Assembly (NCBI GenBank): GCA_963691655.1
Contig: OY829329.1
Span: 16,816,708 to 16,880,707, forward strand
Direction of reading: 5' to 3'
Origin: Toxonevra muliebris
Taxonomy: Eukaryota; Arthropoda; Insecta; Diptera; Pallopteridae
DNA: 64,000 nt
Positions within the stretch are counted from its first letter, which is position 1; every line of letters starts with the position of its first letter. Below are positions 47,830 to 59,408 of this stretch, piece by piece. Under the pieces are notes generated by a model. It did not search any database. It saw only the letters and a list, made by a program, of their open reading frames with translations, and was not told where the DNA came from. The position numbers were made by a program, and so were the translations under genes.

Positions 47830-48530
47830 CCATTTTTTTGCTCCGAAGCTCTTTTTGGAATAATTTTTAGATCAAAATAGACGCCATAAATAGACTCCTT
47901 AGCCAAAAAATTCTGGTTCACAAAATTGTCCGGCCTATAGATGGCGCTCCAGTAGATTTAGATTTTCCTTAATTTTTCTAACTTTTTCTCAGGAGCCCCC
48001 TTTGGTACAATTTTTAGATCAAAACAGAGGCCAAAAATAGATTTCTTGAGAAAAAAATTCTGGTTTTCAAAATTTCAACAAAATCGGCCGCTTCAAAAAT
48101 GTCGGCCCGGTACAAGGAAAAACTTAAATTTGCTTAAATTGTCTAACCTTTAATCTGGAGTCTCCTTTGGGGTATTTCTTAAATAAAAACAGGCGGCAAA
48201 AGTGGATTTTTTGGGTGGGCCGAGGAACTCATTTTTGGCATTTATTTCTATTTAAAAAATATTCCAAAAGAGGTTCCAGAACAAAGGTTAGAAAAATGAT
48301 ACAAAATATGAATTTGTGCTCTCCCTCTATTTTGATCTAAAATATGTTGCAAAGGGGCTCCTCAAGAAAAAGTGAAATTTTTCCTTGTACAGGAGTGAAC
48401 AATCGATTTTGTTGAAATTATGTGCTCCACAGTTTTTTTTTTTTTGCCAAACCTATTTTTGACTCTTATATTGATCCCAAAAATATTCCAATGAGAGCTC
48501 CGGAGTAAAAGTTAGTAAAAATTGTGTAAA
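47830..48530. repeat. Six copies of a 40-bp core, three direct then three inverted
   Basis: A core of the type GGAGCCCCTTTGGTAC followed by AATTTTTAGATCAAAA occurs in direct orientation near 47848, 47990 and 48158. It occurs inverted near 48250, 48330 and 48470. Spacing is about 80-165 bp, linked by diverged TTCTGGTTTTCAAAATT and CGGCC-containing sequence. The axis of symmetry is near 48230. No coding potential is seen. It is likely part of an unrecognised mobile or satellite element. Confidence 0.6.
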
Positions 48531-48589
48531 AATTAAAAAAAAAAAAAAAGATGCCAAAAGTCTTGTATTTCCCCGCCTTCTCAAAAAAA

Positions 48590-49045
48590 GCATTCATGAC
48601 GGGAATTTGTTGAACAAAGAATTTGAAGTGAAGATGCTTCTGTTTAGCGATGATGCTTTAAAATACATAATCAAGCAAATATCGTAATAAAGATGAAATT
48701 CCACGCCAAAGCCGTTCCAAAATCAATGTCATGCCGACCATTTTCATCGATTACCATGATGTTGCCCACAAAGAGTTTCTTCCAACTGGTCAAACGGTTA
48801 ATAAGGAGTACTACCTTGGTGTTATGAAGCTCCATATTCGCCTGATCTGGAACCATATGACTTTTTTCTTTTTCCTCGACTCAAAAAAACCACTTCGTGG
48901 ACATTTTTCGAAGACTGAAAAATCATTGGAATAAGTGTATTATATCGGGGAGGGAGTATTTTGAAGACGATATAATTAATGTAGATGAATAAATCAAAAA
49001 TGTGTGTTTTATTCAAAAATTCCCCTTACTTTTTGATTATAGTAA
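48590..49045 (+). pseudogene. Mariner transposase relic
   Basis: A clear piece at 48731-48840 reads MPTIFIDYHDVAHKEFLPTG then QTVNKEYYLGVMK, the mariner block with the second catalytic Asp (IFIDY; FFDY in intact copies). The central block with the third Asp is mostly deleted. The C-terminus survives as RWNKCIISGREYFEDDIINV in a different frame near 48925-48990, followed by a terminal-repeat-like TTACTTTTTGATTATAG at about 49025. Inactive. Confidence 0.8.
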
Positions 49046-49089
49046 TATATTTAAAATTTCTGGGTCACTTTACAGATGTCCTACTTTCA

Positions 49090-49960
49090 AGTTTGATAAT
49101 AAATTTTGGCCAGCTTTTTAATCTGTTTTAAGGTTTGTTTTTATTTATATTTATTACTTTGAGTTTTGGACTGAATTTTGGTCTAAATTTTTGGTCTAAT
49201 ATTTGGTTTGATATTTGATCTGCATTTAAGTTTCATTTTGGCCTGCTTTTGGTTTTAATTTGGGTCTGCATTCGGTCTCAGTATTGGTTTAAGTTTTTGC
49301 CTGACTTGATCTGAATTCCTGTTTGATTTTTGTGTTGAATTTGGTCCCAATTTTGAATTGGTTTCTGGTTTGTTTGTTGATTTGGTTTTTGGTCTAAATT
49401 TTTATTTTCTTTTGGTCTCAATTTTAGTCCTAAATTGATTTCTTTTTGGCCTCAGCCTTGGTCCGAGTTTTGGCTTGTTTTCGATCAGTTTTTGGTCTCA
49501 ATTTCGGTATGAGTTTTGGCTAGAATTTTGGTCTGTATTTGACATGAAGTTTTGTCTCAAATTGGTCTCTTTTTGACATAAGTTTTAGTCTAATTTTTTG
49601 GGGTTGAATTTCGTTCTGATTTTTAGTCTAAATATGAGTTTACTTCTGGGGGTTACTCTGTAGTTCGATTCGAAAGATAGTTCTATTCGAATGCCAAATT
49701 CGATTCCTAAAGGCACAAAATTTAATCTGAACATCGAACAAATATTATTCGAAAATGTTTTCTAGAGTACCAATTGTTCGAATTCGAGTAAATTTTCTTT
49801 CTAATCGAACTACAGAGTAACCCCTGCTATCAACTTTTTTATGAATTTGTTCAGAATTATTGTTTGACCTGAACTTGGTTCAAGTTTTAGATGAACTTCT
49901 GTCTAACTTTTGGTCTCAATTTTTGTTTGCATTTTTTATTGCTCTATTTTATTGTTTTTC
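49090..49960. repeat. T-rich minisatellite array, unit about 16-17 bp
   Basis: The + strand repeats phrases such as TTTTGGTCTGAATTTT and TTTGGTTTGATATTTG, the same type and orientation as the array at 20.3 kb but more diverged throughout. It is interrupted by a short inverted-repeat element at 49649-49824 and fades by about 49960. Confidence 0.85.
49649..49824. mobile_element. 176-bp MITE with perfect 22-bp terminal inverted repeats
   Basis: The termini at 49649-49670 (GGGGTTACTCTGTAGTTCG then ATT) and 49803-49824 are perfect inverted complements over 22 bp. The interior is rich in TTCGAA/ATTCGAA words. It lies inside the minisatellite array, whose units resume on the right, so it is an insertion into the array. 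No clear target duplication was found. Confidence 0.82.
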
Positions 49961-50120
49961 AATAAGCAATTCTTCTATCTTTCTTCCTGCGGGACTATCT
50001 GTAGGTATTAATACGTGGGCTGGATCTAGCAGTTCAGTTTCGATCTGTTCCTCTTCTCGTTTCAGCAACGGGTCATCTTCCACAACAAACGCATACAATT
50101 TCATGAACTTCTCAGATTGA

Positions 50121-51124
50121 CTGCCATCTCAACGACGCTACAATCGAAGCTATTCAAATTCTCTCAACTTCAGAATGTTTTCTCTTTCGTGAGAAGGCAA
50201 ACATTGCCATATTTTTCACAAAAAAGCCAAGTGCCGCCAAGTTTTAAAACAAAAATATATGAGTTTTTCGAGTTTTGTTTCGTTTTTTGATTCTTTTTAT
50301 GATTTTGACGATTATGGTATAAACACAACCAAGGCAGCTGGCCTCTAGCCGCTTACTTCTTCTGAGAGAATAAACACAATAAAAGCGTCGACCTCTATCG
50401 TCAAGAATATGTAAAAGGAAAACAAAACAAAAACAGTTGGATTTGATTATTGTTTCAACAACTAATTTTTTTTTATTTAAGTTCTCAATTATCAAAAAAT
50501 AAAAGGAAAACTTCAATATTCTGTAATTTGAAAAAAATTTTTGCATAAATTAAAATTATTTACATCGTTTATTTGTACAGATACATCAAAAGAATGAAGA
50601 AACTAAAAGAAAACTCGAAAAATACCTATATTTTCGTACTAAAACTTGGCAGCACTTGGCTTTTTTGAAAAATATGGCAATGTTTCCCCTCTCACAAGAG
50701 AGAAAACATTGTGAAGTTGAGAAAATTTGAATAGAATCTAGTGTAGCGTCGTTGAGGCGGCAGCAAGCCGCAGAAATTTGTTCTCATACAAATTAGTAAA
50801 ATTCTGTGTGTTTGTTGTTGAAGCTGAGGCCGGCTGCTTTGGTTGTGTTTATACCATTATGCACAAATAAACGAAGTACATAATTTTAATTTACGCAATA
50901 ATTGTGTCAAATTGCAGAATCTAGATTTTTTTCCTTTTATTTTTTAACAATTGACAACCTAAATAAAAACAAAATGAATTGTAAAAACAAAAATCAAATC
51001 CAATGTTTGTTTTATGCTTCTTTTGCATATTTTTGACGCTAGAGGTTGACGCTCTTATTGTGTTAATTCTCTAAGAAGTCGGCGGCTAGAGGTCGGCTGT
51101 TTTCATTTTGTTTATGCCATAATG
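50121..51124. mobile_element. Nested fold-back structure of two inverted-repeat units
   Basis: Unit X (about 50121-50303, starting CTGCCATCTCAACGACGCTA) has an inverted copy at about 50582-50763. Unit Y (about 50311-50579, starting ATTATGGTATAAACACAACC) lies between them. Y has its own inverted copy outside, at about 50855-51124, plus a third partial inverted copy of its first 40 bp at about 50818-50857. So the order is X, Y, X-inverted, part of Y-inverted, Y-inverted. Y begins and ends with CATTATG-like words, suggesting it is itself a MITE of about 270 bp. No transposase frame is present. Confidence 0.82.
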
Positions 51125-53148
51125 TTTTACCTTAGAGAGTGAGCGCATCTAAATCTGAGGCAGTGCCCTCCGTTTTTGTTCTCTGCAATCAGTGTTGCCA
51201 ACTTAATGCTCTAACAGCAAAACTCTTGTTTTTTATTTTCTGTTATTGTATAAATCAATAAGTAGGCAGCACTGACTTTCTCTTTTACTCAGAGTAATAG
51301 TACATCAAATATTTTAGCCAAGGTCCAAATGAGTAAAAAGTGAGAGCAGAGTAAAAACAAAAGAGTAAAGTAATTTTGTTTTACATTTTTAAATTTTAAG
51401 CATTTAATTTTTCTATCACAGTTAAAGTAAATTTTTCAAAACACTAAACTGGGTTCAGAATAAACCTTAACTGCAACCAGGAAATAATTCAAATCAAAGT
51501 TAGTTACTCTCGGATTAAACGTACATCGTGGCAAGTTAAGACATTGATTTGTTTAGTAACATTTGATTGCTCAATTTTTAAGCTTCAATTTTGTTTGTTT
51601 TGCTTTTTTTTCTTCTTTTTTTTTTTTGCAACTGTCAAACTTGAGCGATTCATTTTGTGAATTGCACTCGAAGCAAAAATATCCATTAAATTTGCAACTG
51701 TCACACAACTGTCACTTTTACTAACCGCATACAAACAAACAAATCAAAAGCAAACAACAAAAAACGATTACATTTACTTTGAGTATGTAGCGTCTAAAAC
51801 AAACTGTCAGTTAGTGCGATAATTTACGTAATACAACAACTACAAATGCAACAACAAACAAGCCAACTGTCAAACCACATGTTAGATGGCAACAATTTAT
51901 TTTGACTTTTACGAATGCGTCACAAATTAAAACTTTTTGCAAATAATTTATTTAATTTGCAACTACATACATACACCAAAATTTCAGCAGTAAAAAACTT
52001 TAAGAAACACCAGCAACAACAGCAACAAACCCAAAACTTGACCAACAAAAATTACAACCAACTGGAAATTTAGCAACTAGACTAATTAATAATTTACCAT
52101 AAAATGTTGTCTTAGGTGTAAAACTGTAAATTGTAATTGAATAAAATTCAATTGAAAATTGTTGATCAGCCATGCAACATGCTAACTGTCAACTACAGAG
52201 AGAGAGAGAGAGAGAACGGGAGGGGATAAGCAGTCAGACAGAAAAGGTGCAGGTGAAGGTGTGCGGGGTGGGCCAAAAAGTTAGAAGCCCGAACATTAGT
52301 AGCAGATAAATCTAAATGTAATTTTATCAAACTGGTAGTTGGTTGGTTTACATTTTAAAATAATTTAGTTTAAACGCACAGTTTTATAAATACGACGTTG
52401 TTGTTGTTTTTGTTGGAATCGTTGCCTTTTAGCGTTTTTGCTGCAATGTTGTTGACATGCTGCTGGAAGATTTACCGTTGTTGTTGTTTATTTATTTATT
52501 AATGTGCAAATATATGTATGTATGTGCATTTCGAAATTTGCAATTTGACAGATTTTTAGTTAAATAAAGCGGCGCCTTTTTTTGGATTTTTTTTTTTTAA
52601 GTTGTTGTATGTATCCAAACAAATCTGACAGTTGAGGTTAAAAGTTAGCGATTATGTTGACAGATTATTTTTAATGTATTTTAAGCATAAAAGCGACATG
52701 CCAATTTGATTTTGACGCGAAGTGTAGCACAGTGGAGCGAGTGTGGTTAAAAATGGTAAAAATTAAAGTTTTGTGATATCAATTGAAAACCTAAGGAAAA
52801 ACCATGAATTCGAAAGAAACGGAACGTAGATACAAAGAGCTAAAGGCAATTAGGAGAAGAAAAAAAAATAGTCGAAGAAAAAAAATTTCAACTCACGGTA
52901 AAAATTTCTACAGAATTTTTTTTTTAATGATTTTTTTAACGCTCCTTAAACTCCACAAAAGCATAAATCAATTTTGCTTTTCGATCCATTCGAGAAAAAT
53001 ATTAAATATTAAAAAAAAAAACAAAAAAAACTGAAATGAGTCCCTTCCGCACTCGTCACATGATATGATAACACACTTCTCGCTTTACTCACTTTGTACT
53101 ATTCGTGTAATTTATGGGAAAAAATACTGACAAATGCAACAGTGCGCA
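51125..53148. other. AT-rich non-coding stretch
   Basis: Holds T-runs, GA run (52197-52215), GTTGTTGTT words (52398-52410, 52479-52490) and TGTATGTATG words. A short ATG-initiated frame at 52804 has a good start context but encodes only a lysine/arginine-rich peptide, so it is not called as a gene. Confidence 0.5.
52197..52215. repeat. (AG)n microsatellite
   Basis: About ten AG dinucleotides on +, non-coding. Confidence 0.85.
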
Positions 53149-53700
53149 CCTGCAGGAAGAGGGCTAGAATACTTTTACGGTAAGGTATGCCTGTCGTAAG
53201 AGGTGACTAAAATACCCCACAGATGTGGAAAGTATAACCAAAATGTAGCAATGGCCTATATACAGAAACAATAAAAAGTTTAAAGCGTCAAATGCGTGTT
53301 CAAAACCACAATCTCCCGCTTACAAAAAATTGCTCTCACGCTAATTCCAGCCGCAACTTCAAGTCACTGCCAGACCAATTATGGCTCTCACGGTTAATCG
53401 GAGTTGACGACTAGAAAGTAGCAGTTTTTAAGCGTTTTTTTTTTTTGACGCCATTACAATTCATTGAACGCCAAAAGTTATCGGAACGTAGAAACAAGGG
53501 TACCGGTGACCCTACCCCACAGCGGACAGTAACGAACCAGACACACAAATAATAGACGATTGAGCAGTAATGCTCTAGACGGCATACCGACGAAATACTT
53601 AACGGTGGTTCCGGGTGAAGCTTTCCGTCGGACGAGAGGAGATTTTTAGTGTGTGAAAGTCTCGCACTAACTTTGGCTTTCAATTCTTTTACTCTTCGTT
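53149..53700 (-). repeat. Dispersed repeat family R, copy 3 (inverted)
   Basis: On the minus strand it begins with the AGAGTAAAAGAATTGAAAGC region at 53700 and ends with the shared core (GTGGGGTATTTTAGTCACCT, GACAGGCATACCTTACCG) at about 53149-53225. It differs from the copies at 38.4 and 43.8 kb by an insertion of about 60 bp near 53400-53470, which includes an A/T run. Confidence 0.75.
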
Positions 53701-56700
53701 AAAAAAAAAGAAACAGTTTTTTCAATACCACAAAAATATTCCTCAACTATTTTTGATATATAAATTTTGTGTTGCATACTTTTAGGCTTGAAGTATTAGA
53801 AAATAAAATTGTTGGCAAAGAAGAAAACGAAAAGCGTGACCTGGAACGCGTTACATGGAATATGTGACCTTAAAATGGAATACCCGTCAGTAAAGATGTT
53901 ATCACACCCAAAACAAAATTTGAAAATTGATTTTTGAGAACGTGAACGTGAATTTTATATCAAAAAAGTTCTTCGGCAGAATCGAAAAGTTTACATTCCG
54001 GATCGAATAAAATAGTCGTTCCAAACAATTTGCAATGATATAGAATTGCTCTTTCAAACTACTTCAACATTTATCTGAAAAGAAAATGTAGATAGTCTCA
54101 GACTCAGTAAAATTTGAAAGTGATAAACTCAATAAAATGGAGGAGAAGTCCAGCTAAGTACATCTGAAGTCAACACTGACATATTAACAGCTCGAAAATG
54201 AGTGCGGGTACAACTACAAGGGTCTCCTGACTCAAAATTAAAGTCTTAGAACCTGTAGCTAATTTGACCAGTATATTTCAGGCAAAAGTATGCCCATGCA
54301 AGAATGAATCTTGCCTTAAGCGCTGATTTCATATAAAACACTCCAGAATTGGAGTTATTTCCTCATATTCCACCGTGTCTCGTCTGTCTGTGCCTAGCTC
54401 AAATTGTTGAGCGAGCTGGTTTTTAAAGACTAAAAGGGCATCTTTTTCCCCACTTCTCCCTTCCACAACTTTCGGATTCTCTAGAATTCTAAAGCCTTAC
54501 TTATATACAAATCAACTGCATTGTTTCATTAAAGAGAAGTTCAGAAAATTTGTCTCTAACCGCCCTGGTATGTGGAAAACCAAATTTATTCCTTTGTTGT
54601 CTACTCTTCGAAATAGGAACGCAAGTATCCTTAAAATATATTCGCTGGTGCTGGAAAAACTTCGATGAAAAAAGTCAAACTAAGCTCCACCTAATAGCTT
54701 GAGAAAAATGTAGTAACGTGATCTCAAGCTGGTCTGACGAAGCATGGTCCATTTAAGCACTAGCAGTTGCAGTTTTTTTAATTTTAAGTTTGTAAAGTTT
54801 TTTGATTTTGCAGCCACAATCAAAATGGCTGAAGTTTTTGTCGATAGAGCTTAAGCCCGAAATTCCTCCGTTTTGTCAGTAGCTTTTGCTTTGCAATGGG
54901 TCGGTGGCCGTTACTAGAACTAAGTATCGTCAAGCACTTGCCTAGTAAAAGATTTCAAATTTCTGCCAATGTGTAGTTGATCTTCACTTGCAACGATTAT
55001 AATCAGCTAGCAATAATATTTTAGTATCAGACCAACAAAAAAACAGATGAACAAATGGATCGATCACCTTAGCTGGCTGGCTTTATAATTTTGAACTCTT
55101 CCCGAGAGCCAGATACCGTAGAATCAAAAGAATCTTATAGGGTAATGCTGTGATACACTTACAGACTTTCCAAAATATGAATTTAACTGTTTCGAATAAT
55201 ATGAATGTTTTATTTATTGAGTCGTTTTTATAGGTCTAATTTCCAGATAGAAGCAAAAACTAATTTATCAAAATATTCTGGGTAGTAATCCACCTTTTCC
55301 AAACCGTATTCTCACAGATTACAACGCTGTTTCTACTTTTTTCGGGTCACATCAGAAAAATTCCCTTAAAATTACTAACAATGCCCCCAATGCAAAGCCC
55401 ACTTTTCATAGAAGTCTAATATTAAAAATTTTAAATATTTGAGATTTTTTTCTTCCATATTTCAAACAACTGTTTCGAGCGGAATCTTGCCCACATTTTC
55501 ACCATCACTTCAAATTACAATTAAAAAAAAAAAACTCTCAGTAAAATAGAAAAATAAACCTTTAAAATGGCGTATAATTTATTAAAAAATTTTAAGTATC
55601 TCTCCAGAAAAGAATTCCTGAAAAAGCGCTCGAAATACCGCCGGCACACAGGTGAACTCCCTTAACTTTTTAAAACTTCTTTACTGCGATTTCAAACTAA
55701 ATATTTTTAGCATCACTTATACACGCTTCTACCCACTGTTCCTTCTATATACTTACAACTCTAGACATTTAAAGGTTTTATTTTAGCGTAAATCGAATAT
55801 TTATGTTGTAGTTACAGCAAAAAAAAAAAATGTTTTAACCTCAACTTGTCAAAGTTACACATTGTGTGTCAACTTATTGAACTCAAGCAATGATAAATTA
55901 CAATAACAACGAGCTCCATATATGTATACATATATTTTTATTCTATTTATTTCAAAAACAAACAAAAAGAAGCAAACAAATGCAATTTTCCTTAGCATAT
56001 CCTTTTTCAAATGGCAACTTCCGTTTACCACATTCAATGTAAAAATCCATACATGTGTGTACTCTCTCTCTCTCTCTCTCTCTTACACTTTACATTTGCT
56101 CTCTCCTTTCTCTATCTCTATGTAAAATAACCATTAGTAAAACAATATTCTGACAAATAAATATAAAAAAACGAGTAGAAAATAAATGAAAGTACGAAAG
56201 AAAGAAAGTAACTAGTGACATTTTATTTTTTTTCTTGTTATTGTTGTTGTTGCTGTTTGTTGCAAAACTACACGACGACATCAAAGTTGAATTGATTGTC
56301 GAGAAGTGTCAAAGATTTCCGTTGTACATATCCTCTCTCTTTGCCATTTTGCGACGAATAACAGTGTATGGTTGTTGTTGTTGTCACTGTTACATTGTTG
56401 TTGCTGTTGACAGATAACAAATTGTAGTATTTCCTTCCTGTCACATTTACTATTTATTACATGTGACAGTAGTTTCCGTTGTAGTTGCGGCTGTTCTTAA
56501 TATAATAGTTGTTTTTTATTTTGTTGTTGTTGTTCTTATTTTTGTTGTTGTTAAACCAACTTCAAGTGTCAAAGTAGCTTGTTGAATTTTATTAATCATT
56601 AAACAAACTTTATTGAAATCATTAAGGTTAGAGCTTTTACATATCGATACCTTCGTTCTAGAATGAATTAAGCGACATTTTTCAGTAAGTTCCATGGCTC

Positions 56701-57917
56701 TATCACATATACAAAAAAAAATTAGAGAGAGAATTTTAATATTAGTTGTGTTTTTTTATCGCTCATAATCGATTTGAAAAATATGCGTATGGAGAATTAA
56801 TCCTATATACGCTTAAATCGCGGAGATACATATGTATCTATACCTGCGAATAAATTAAATCGGGATAAAAAAGTGTGGCCGAGTCAAAGTTTTTAATCTT
56901 ACAAATCGGTGGTGTACTTATTTGTACCATTTATTTTACCTTTTAATTTATTGTGAATGTGGAAGCAGGCAAATACGGGTTTCTTTTGTCACTGCGATAT
57001 TTATCCTATATGCACGATAAAAGAAACACAGCTATTGTTGTGACGATATGTATGGAAATATACAGCTGCTCAAGAAGTTTTTGTCGTTTCTTGAAATATT
57101 TTGAAAATGTCTCTTAAAACATTCTTTCGGGAAGGTATCGATATACCTATATGTGAAATAGCGAGTCCCAGAAAGGATTTCGATCATTATGATTTATTCA
57201 GAAAATGCACGATAAAACCACATAATGTTAACTGACGACCCAAGAGAGTCCAAATTTCAATAAAACTTAAAATTTTTTCACAACACCACCTAAGAACTAA
57301 CATCTTTTTCTATTCAGAATCATTGGTGATGTAATATAACAGAAAATTGTGAACATTTTCAGATACTCTGAAGAAGAATACGAGACCTTTCTTAAGACTA
57401 TTTTCTATATATTCTCAAGGAATAGTTTCTCCACTTTGAGGAGTCTGTCTTACAACATTTACACATTTACACTAGATTTTTTCCATCTTCCTCTAGTTAT
57501 AACATCAGTGAGTGTAGTCTCACTTCGTTTCAAGTTCAGCAATGACCAGTCCCGGCGGCAACATTCTATTAATGTGGTCTGAGGTTTAGACGGAATTATC
57601 TTTTATATCCAAGGTATTTTTTGAATTCCAAATTGTGATAGTAGAGAAATAATGACATAGTAAGTAGAAATTTGCAAATTTTATGAGGGGATGATAAAAA
57701 GTTCGCGGAATGAAGAGATTGGAGGGGGAATGCGTCAGTCCTTTTTACCTTGGGTCATTACTCGCAGAGATATTGTCAATTAAAGAAGTCAATCCGGAAA
57801 AAAGGTGCAACTATGAAAAAAATCGAGTTCCTGACAAACTAGGAAAAACCTCCACAAACTATTTTGAAAGAGATATCTTCTGTTTACGGGAACTCTTACC
57901 CAGGAAAAACTATAATT
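53701..57917. other. Unclassified non-coding stretch
   Basis: No gene recognised over 4.2 kb. Left part (to about 55600) is moderately complex with no clear repeat; right part holds a CT run at 56062-56082 and GTTGTTGTT tracts (56235-56260, 56370-56410, 56523-56552). The last 250 bp (from about 57685, GGGGATGATAAAAAGTTCGC) may be the 5' end of the mariner relic that continues at 59.4 kb. Confidence 0.45.
56062..56082. repeat. (CT)10 microsatellite
   Basis: Ten uninterrupted CT dinucleotides on +, non-coding. Confidence 0.88.
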
Positions 57918-57919
57918 TA

Positions 57920-59408
57920 CAGTGTGACCCAGAATAAGTGTCACTAAAATAAAGTGCAATAAAAACTAAAGTAGTCAATGAAATTTACTGATTTTTTTTA
58001 TTTGTTAAGATATATTACAAAATCAGAGGAATCAGGTCGTTAATTCAAATCTTTAGCTTTTCTCTTTGATTGTTTGGTGCAAACGTTTGAAGAATGATTC
58101 GTAAGCGGCACGCACAATGTCTTGGTTCATCTGTATCAGCCGAGCTTTGAATTGATTAACGTTTAGGTCTTTCGTGATGCCAATTTTGCTCAGCATATAG
58201 CCTCATACACGACGACCTCGATAGCCTAGTGGATAGTGCACTAGACTTTCATCTGGGAGGTTCGGGTTCGATTCCCGTCTTCGTCTGGTGGTTAATTTTC
58301 ATTACTTTCTTATATTCACTATCAATATGAAGTGTATGAGAATTATAAGATAGTGTACAAGTACACACATTGGTTGGTAATAAAAATTGCCACACCGCCG
58401 TTCGGAATCGGCGTTAAACTGTAGGTCCAACTATGTGGTATCACAATGGGCCGTTCAAGCCTAAGTGTGTCTCTCGACAGCCACTCCAACCTAACCTAAC
58501 CTAGCCTCATACACAGAAGTACAGAGGATTAAGAACTAGTGACGCAGCTGGCCATTCTTTGGTTGATATAAAATGGGGTTAATTTTGCTGACACTAGTCT
58601 AGCGTGCGTTTTGGCTGGTGTGATGGAGCAGAATCTTGCTGGAAGCAAAAATATGAGGGTATAAGTATGAGATAATAATTGGCCTTCCAAAACGTGCTCA
58701 ATGTAATAATTAGTATCGATTTTGACTCCCCGATCTATGAAAAAAAGCGGTAATTTGCCTTTCGGTGAAATTGCTCCCCAGACCATGCCTTTTGAATCAT
58801 TCTGATCTTGTAGTAGAAACATTTTTTCTTTCGAAAATAAAATTTCAACTCCTTCATTCCAACGCAATAACTCTCTAGTTTTTTCAATTCGAAATTTTTT
58901 TTTGCGCGTCAGTAAGACCGAGCATGCGCTCCTTTTTATAGGCTCTGAGTTCTAGATCTTTTTCAATATCCGCTGCATTGATGACCTGGGTACCTGCACT
59001 TCTTTTGCCATAGAACAACTCGATTAAGCTGAATTTAGTCTAAATCTTTCTCTTACGCATTTTACGATCGCTTTTGTTCTCACTGTTCACTTGTGTCCAG
59101 ATTTCTTCACAATTTCCTGTGTCTTTAAATCGTTTTATAGTTTTATAAACAAATTTTTTACGATATCAAACGATTTTAGCTTCCGAATAATCTCTCACAT
59201 TTTTAATTTTTTTAAATATACATTTACAACTAGCTCTCGTTTAGCTTCCATTGCGATACTTATCTTAAAATGATTGAAATCGTGAACTTTTTGCTATTTT
59301 TCTTTTTAGAATTCAATTTGAAAAAGCATGGCATACTTAAAAACTTTTTAATTTTTTAAAATTGAGCGCAAAACAAAAAAACAGTGACAGTTTTTCTGGG
59401 TTACATTG
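57920..59408 (-). mobile_element. Tc1/mariner-type DNA transposon, inactive, carrying a SINE
   Basis: The ends are imperfect inverted repeats of about 27 bp: CAGTGTGACCCAGAATAAG on the left and, inverted, CAATGTAACCCAGAAAAAC on the right. A TA dinucleotide precedes the left end; the right side now reads TT. On the minus strand a decayed transposase begins near 59244 (MEAKRELVV) and includes RWNEGVEILFSKEKMFL and DSKGMVWGAISPKGKLPLFF. Then come IDRGVKIDTNYYIEHVLEG, a QDSAPSH block and a C-terminus MNQDIVRAAYESFFKRLHQT ending near 58060. The first and third catalytic Asp positions are replaced (FSKEK; NPLYF), so it cannot be active. Without the SINE it would be about 1.19 kb. Confidence 0.88.
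58211..58501 (+). mobile_element. tRNA-derived SINE, copy C
   Basis: The best-preserved copy. Its tRNA-like head begins GACGACCTCGATAGCCTAGT, with A-box TAGCCTAGTGG at about 58222 and B-box GGTTCGATTCC at about 58265. A CUUUCA loop flanked by pairable 5-bp arms lies between them, most like tRNA-Glu by eye. The body ends in AACCTAACCTAACC. A perfect 13-bp target duplication TAGCCTCATACAC flanks it (58198-58210 and 58502-58514). It interrupts the transposase of the Tc1/mariner-type element between the second and last conserved blocks. Like copy B it lacks the 22-bp segment. Confidence 0.95.
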
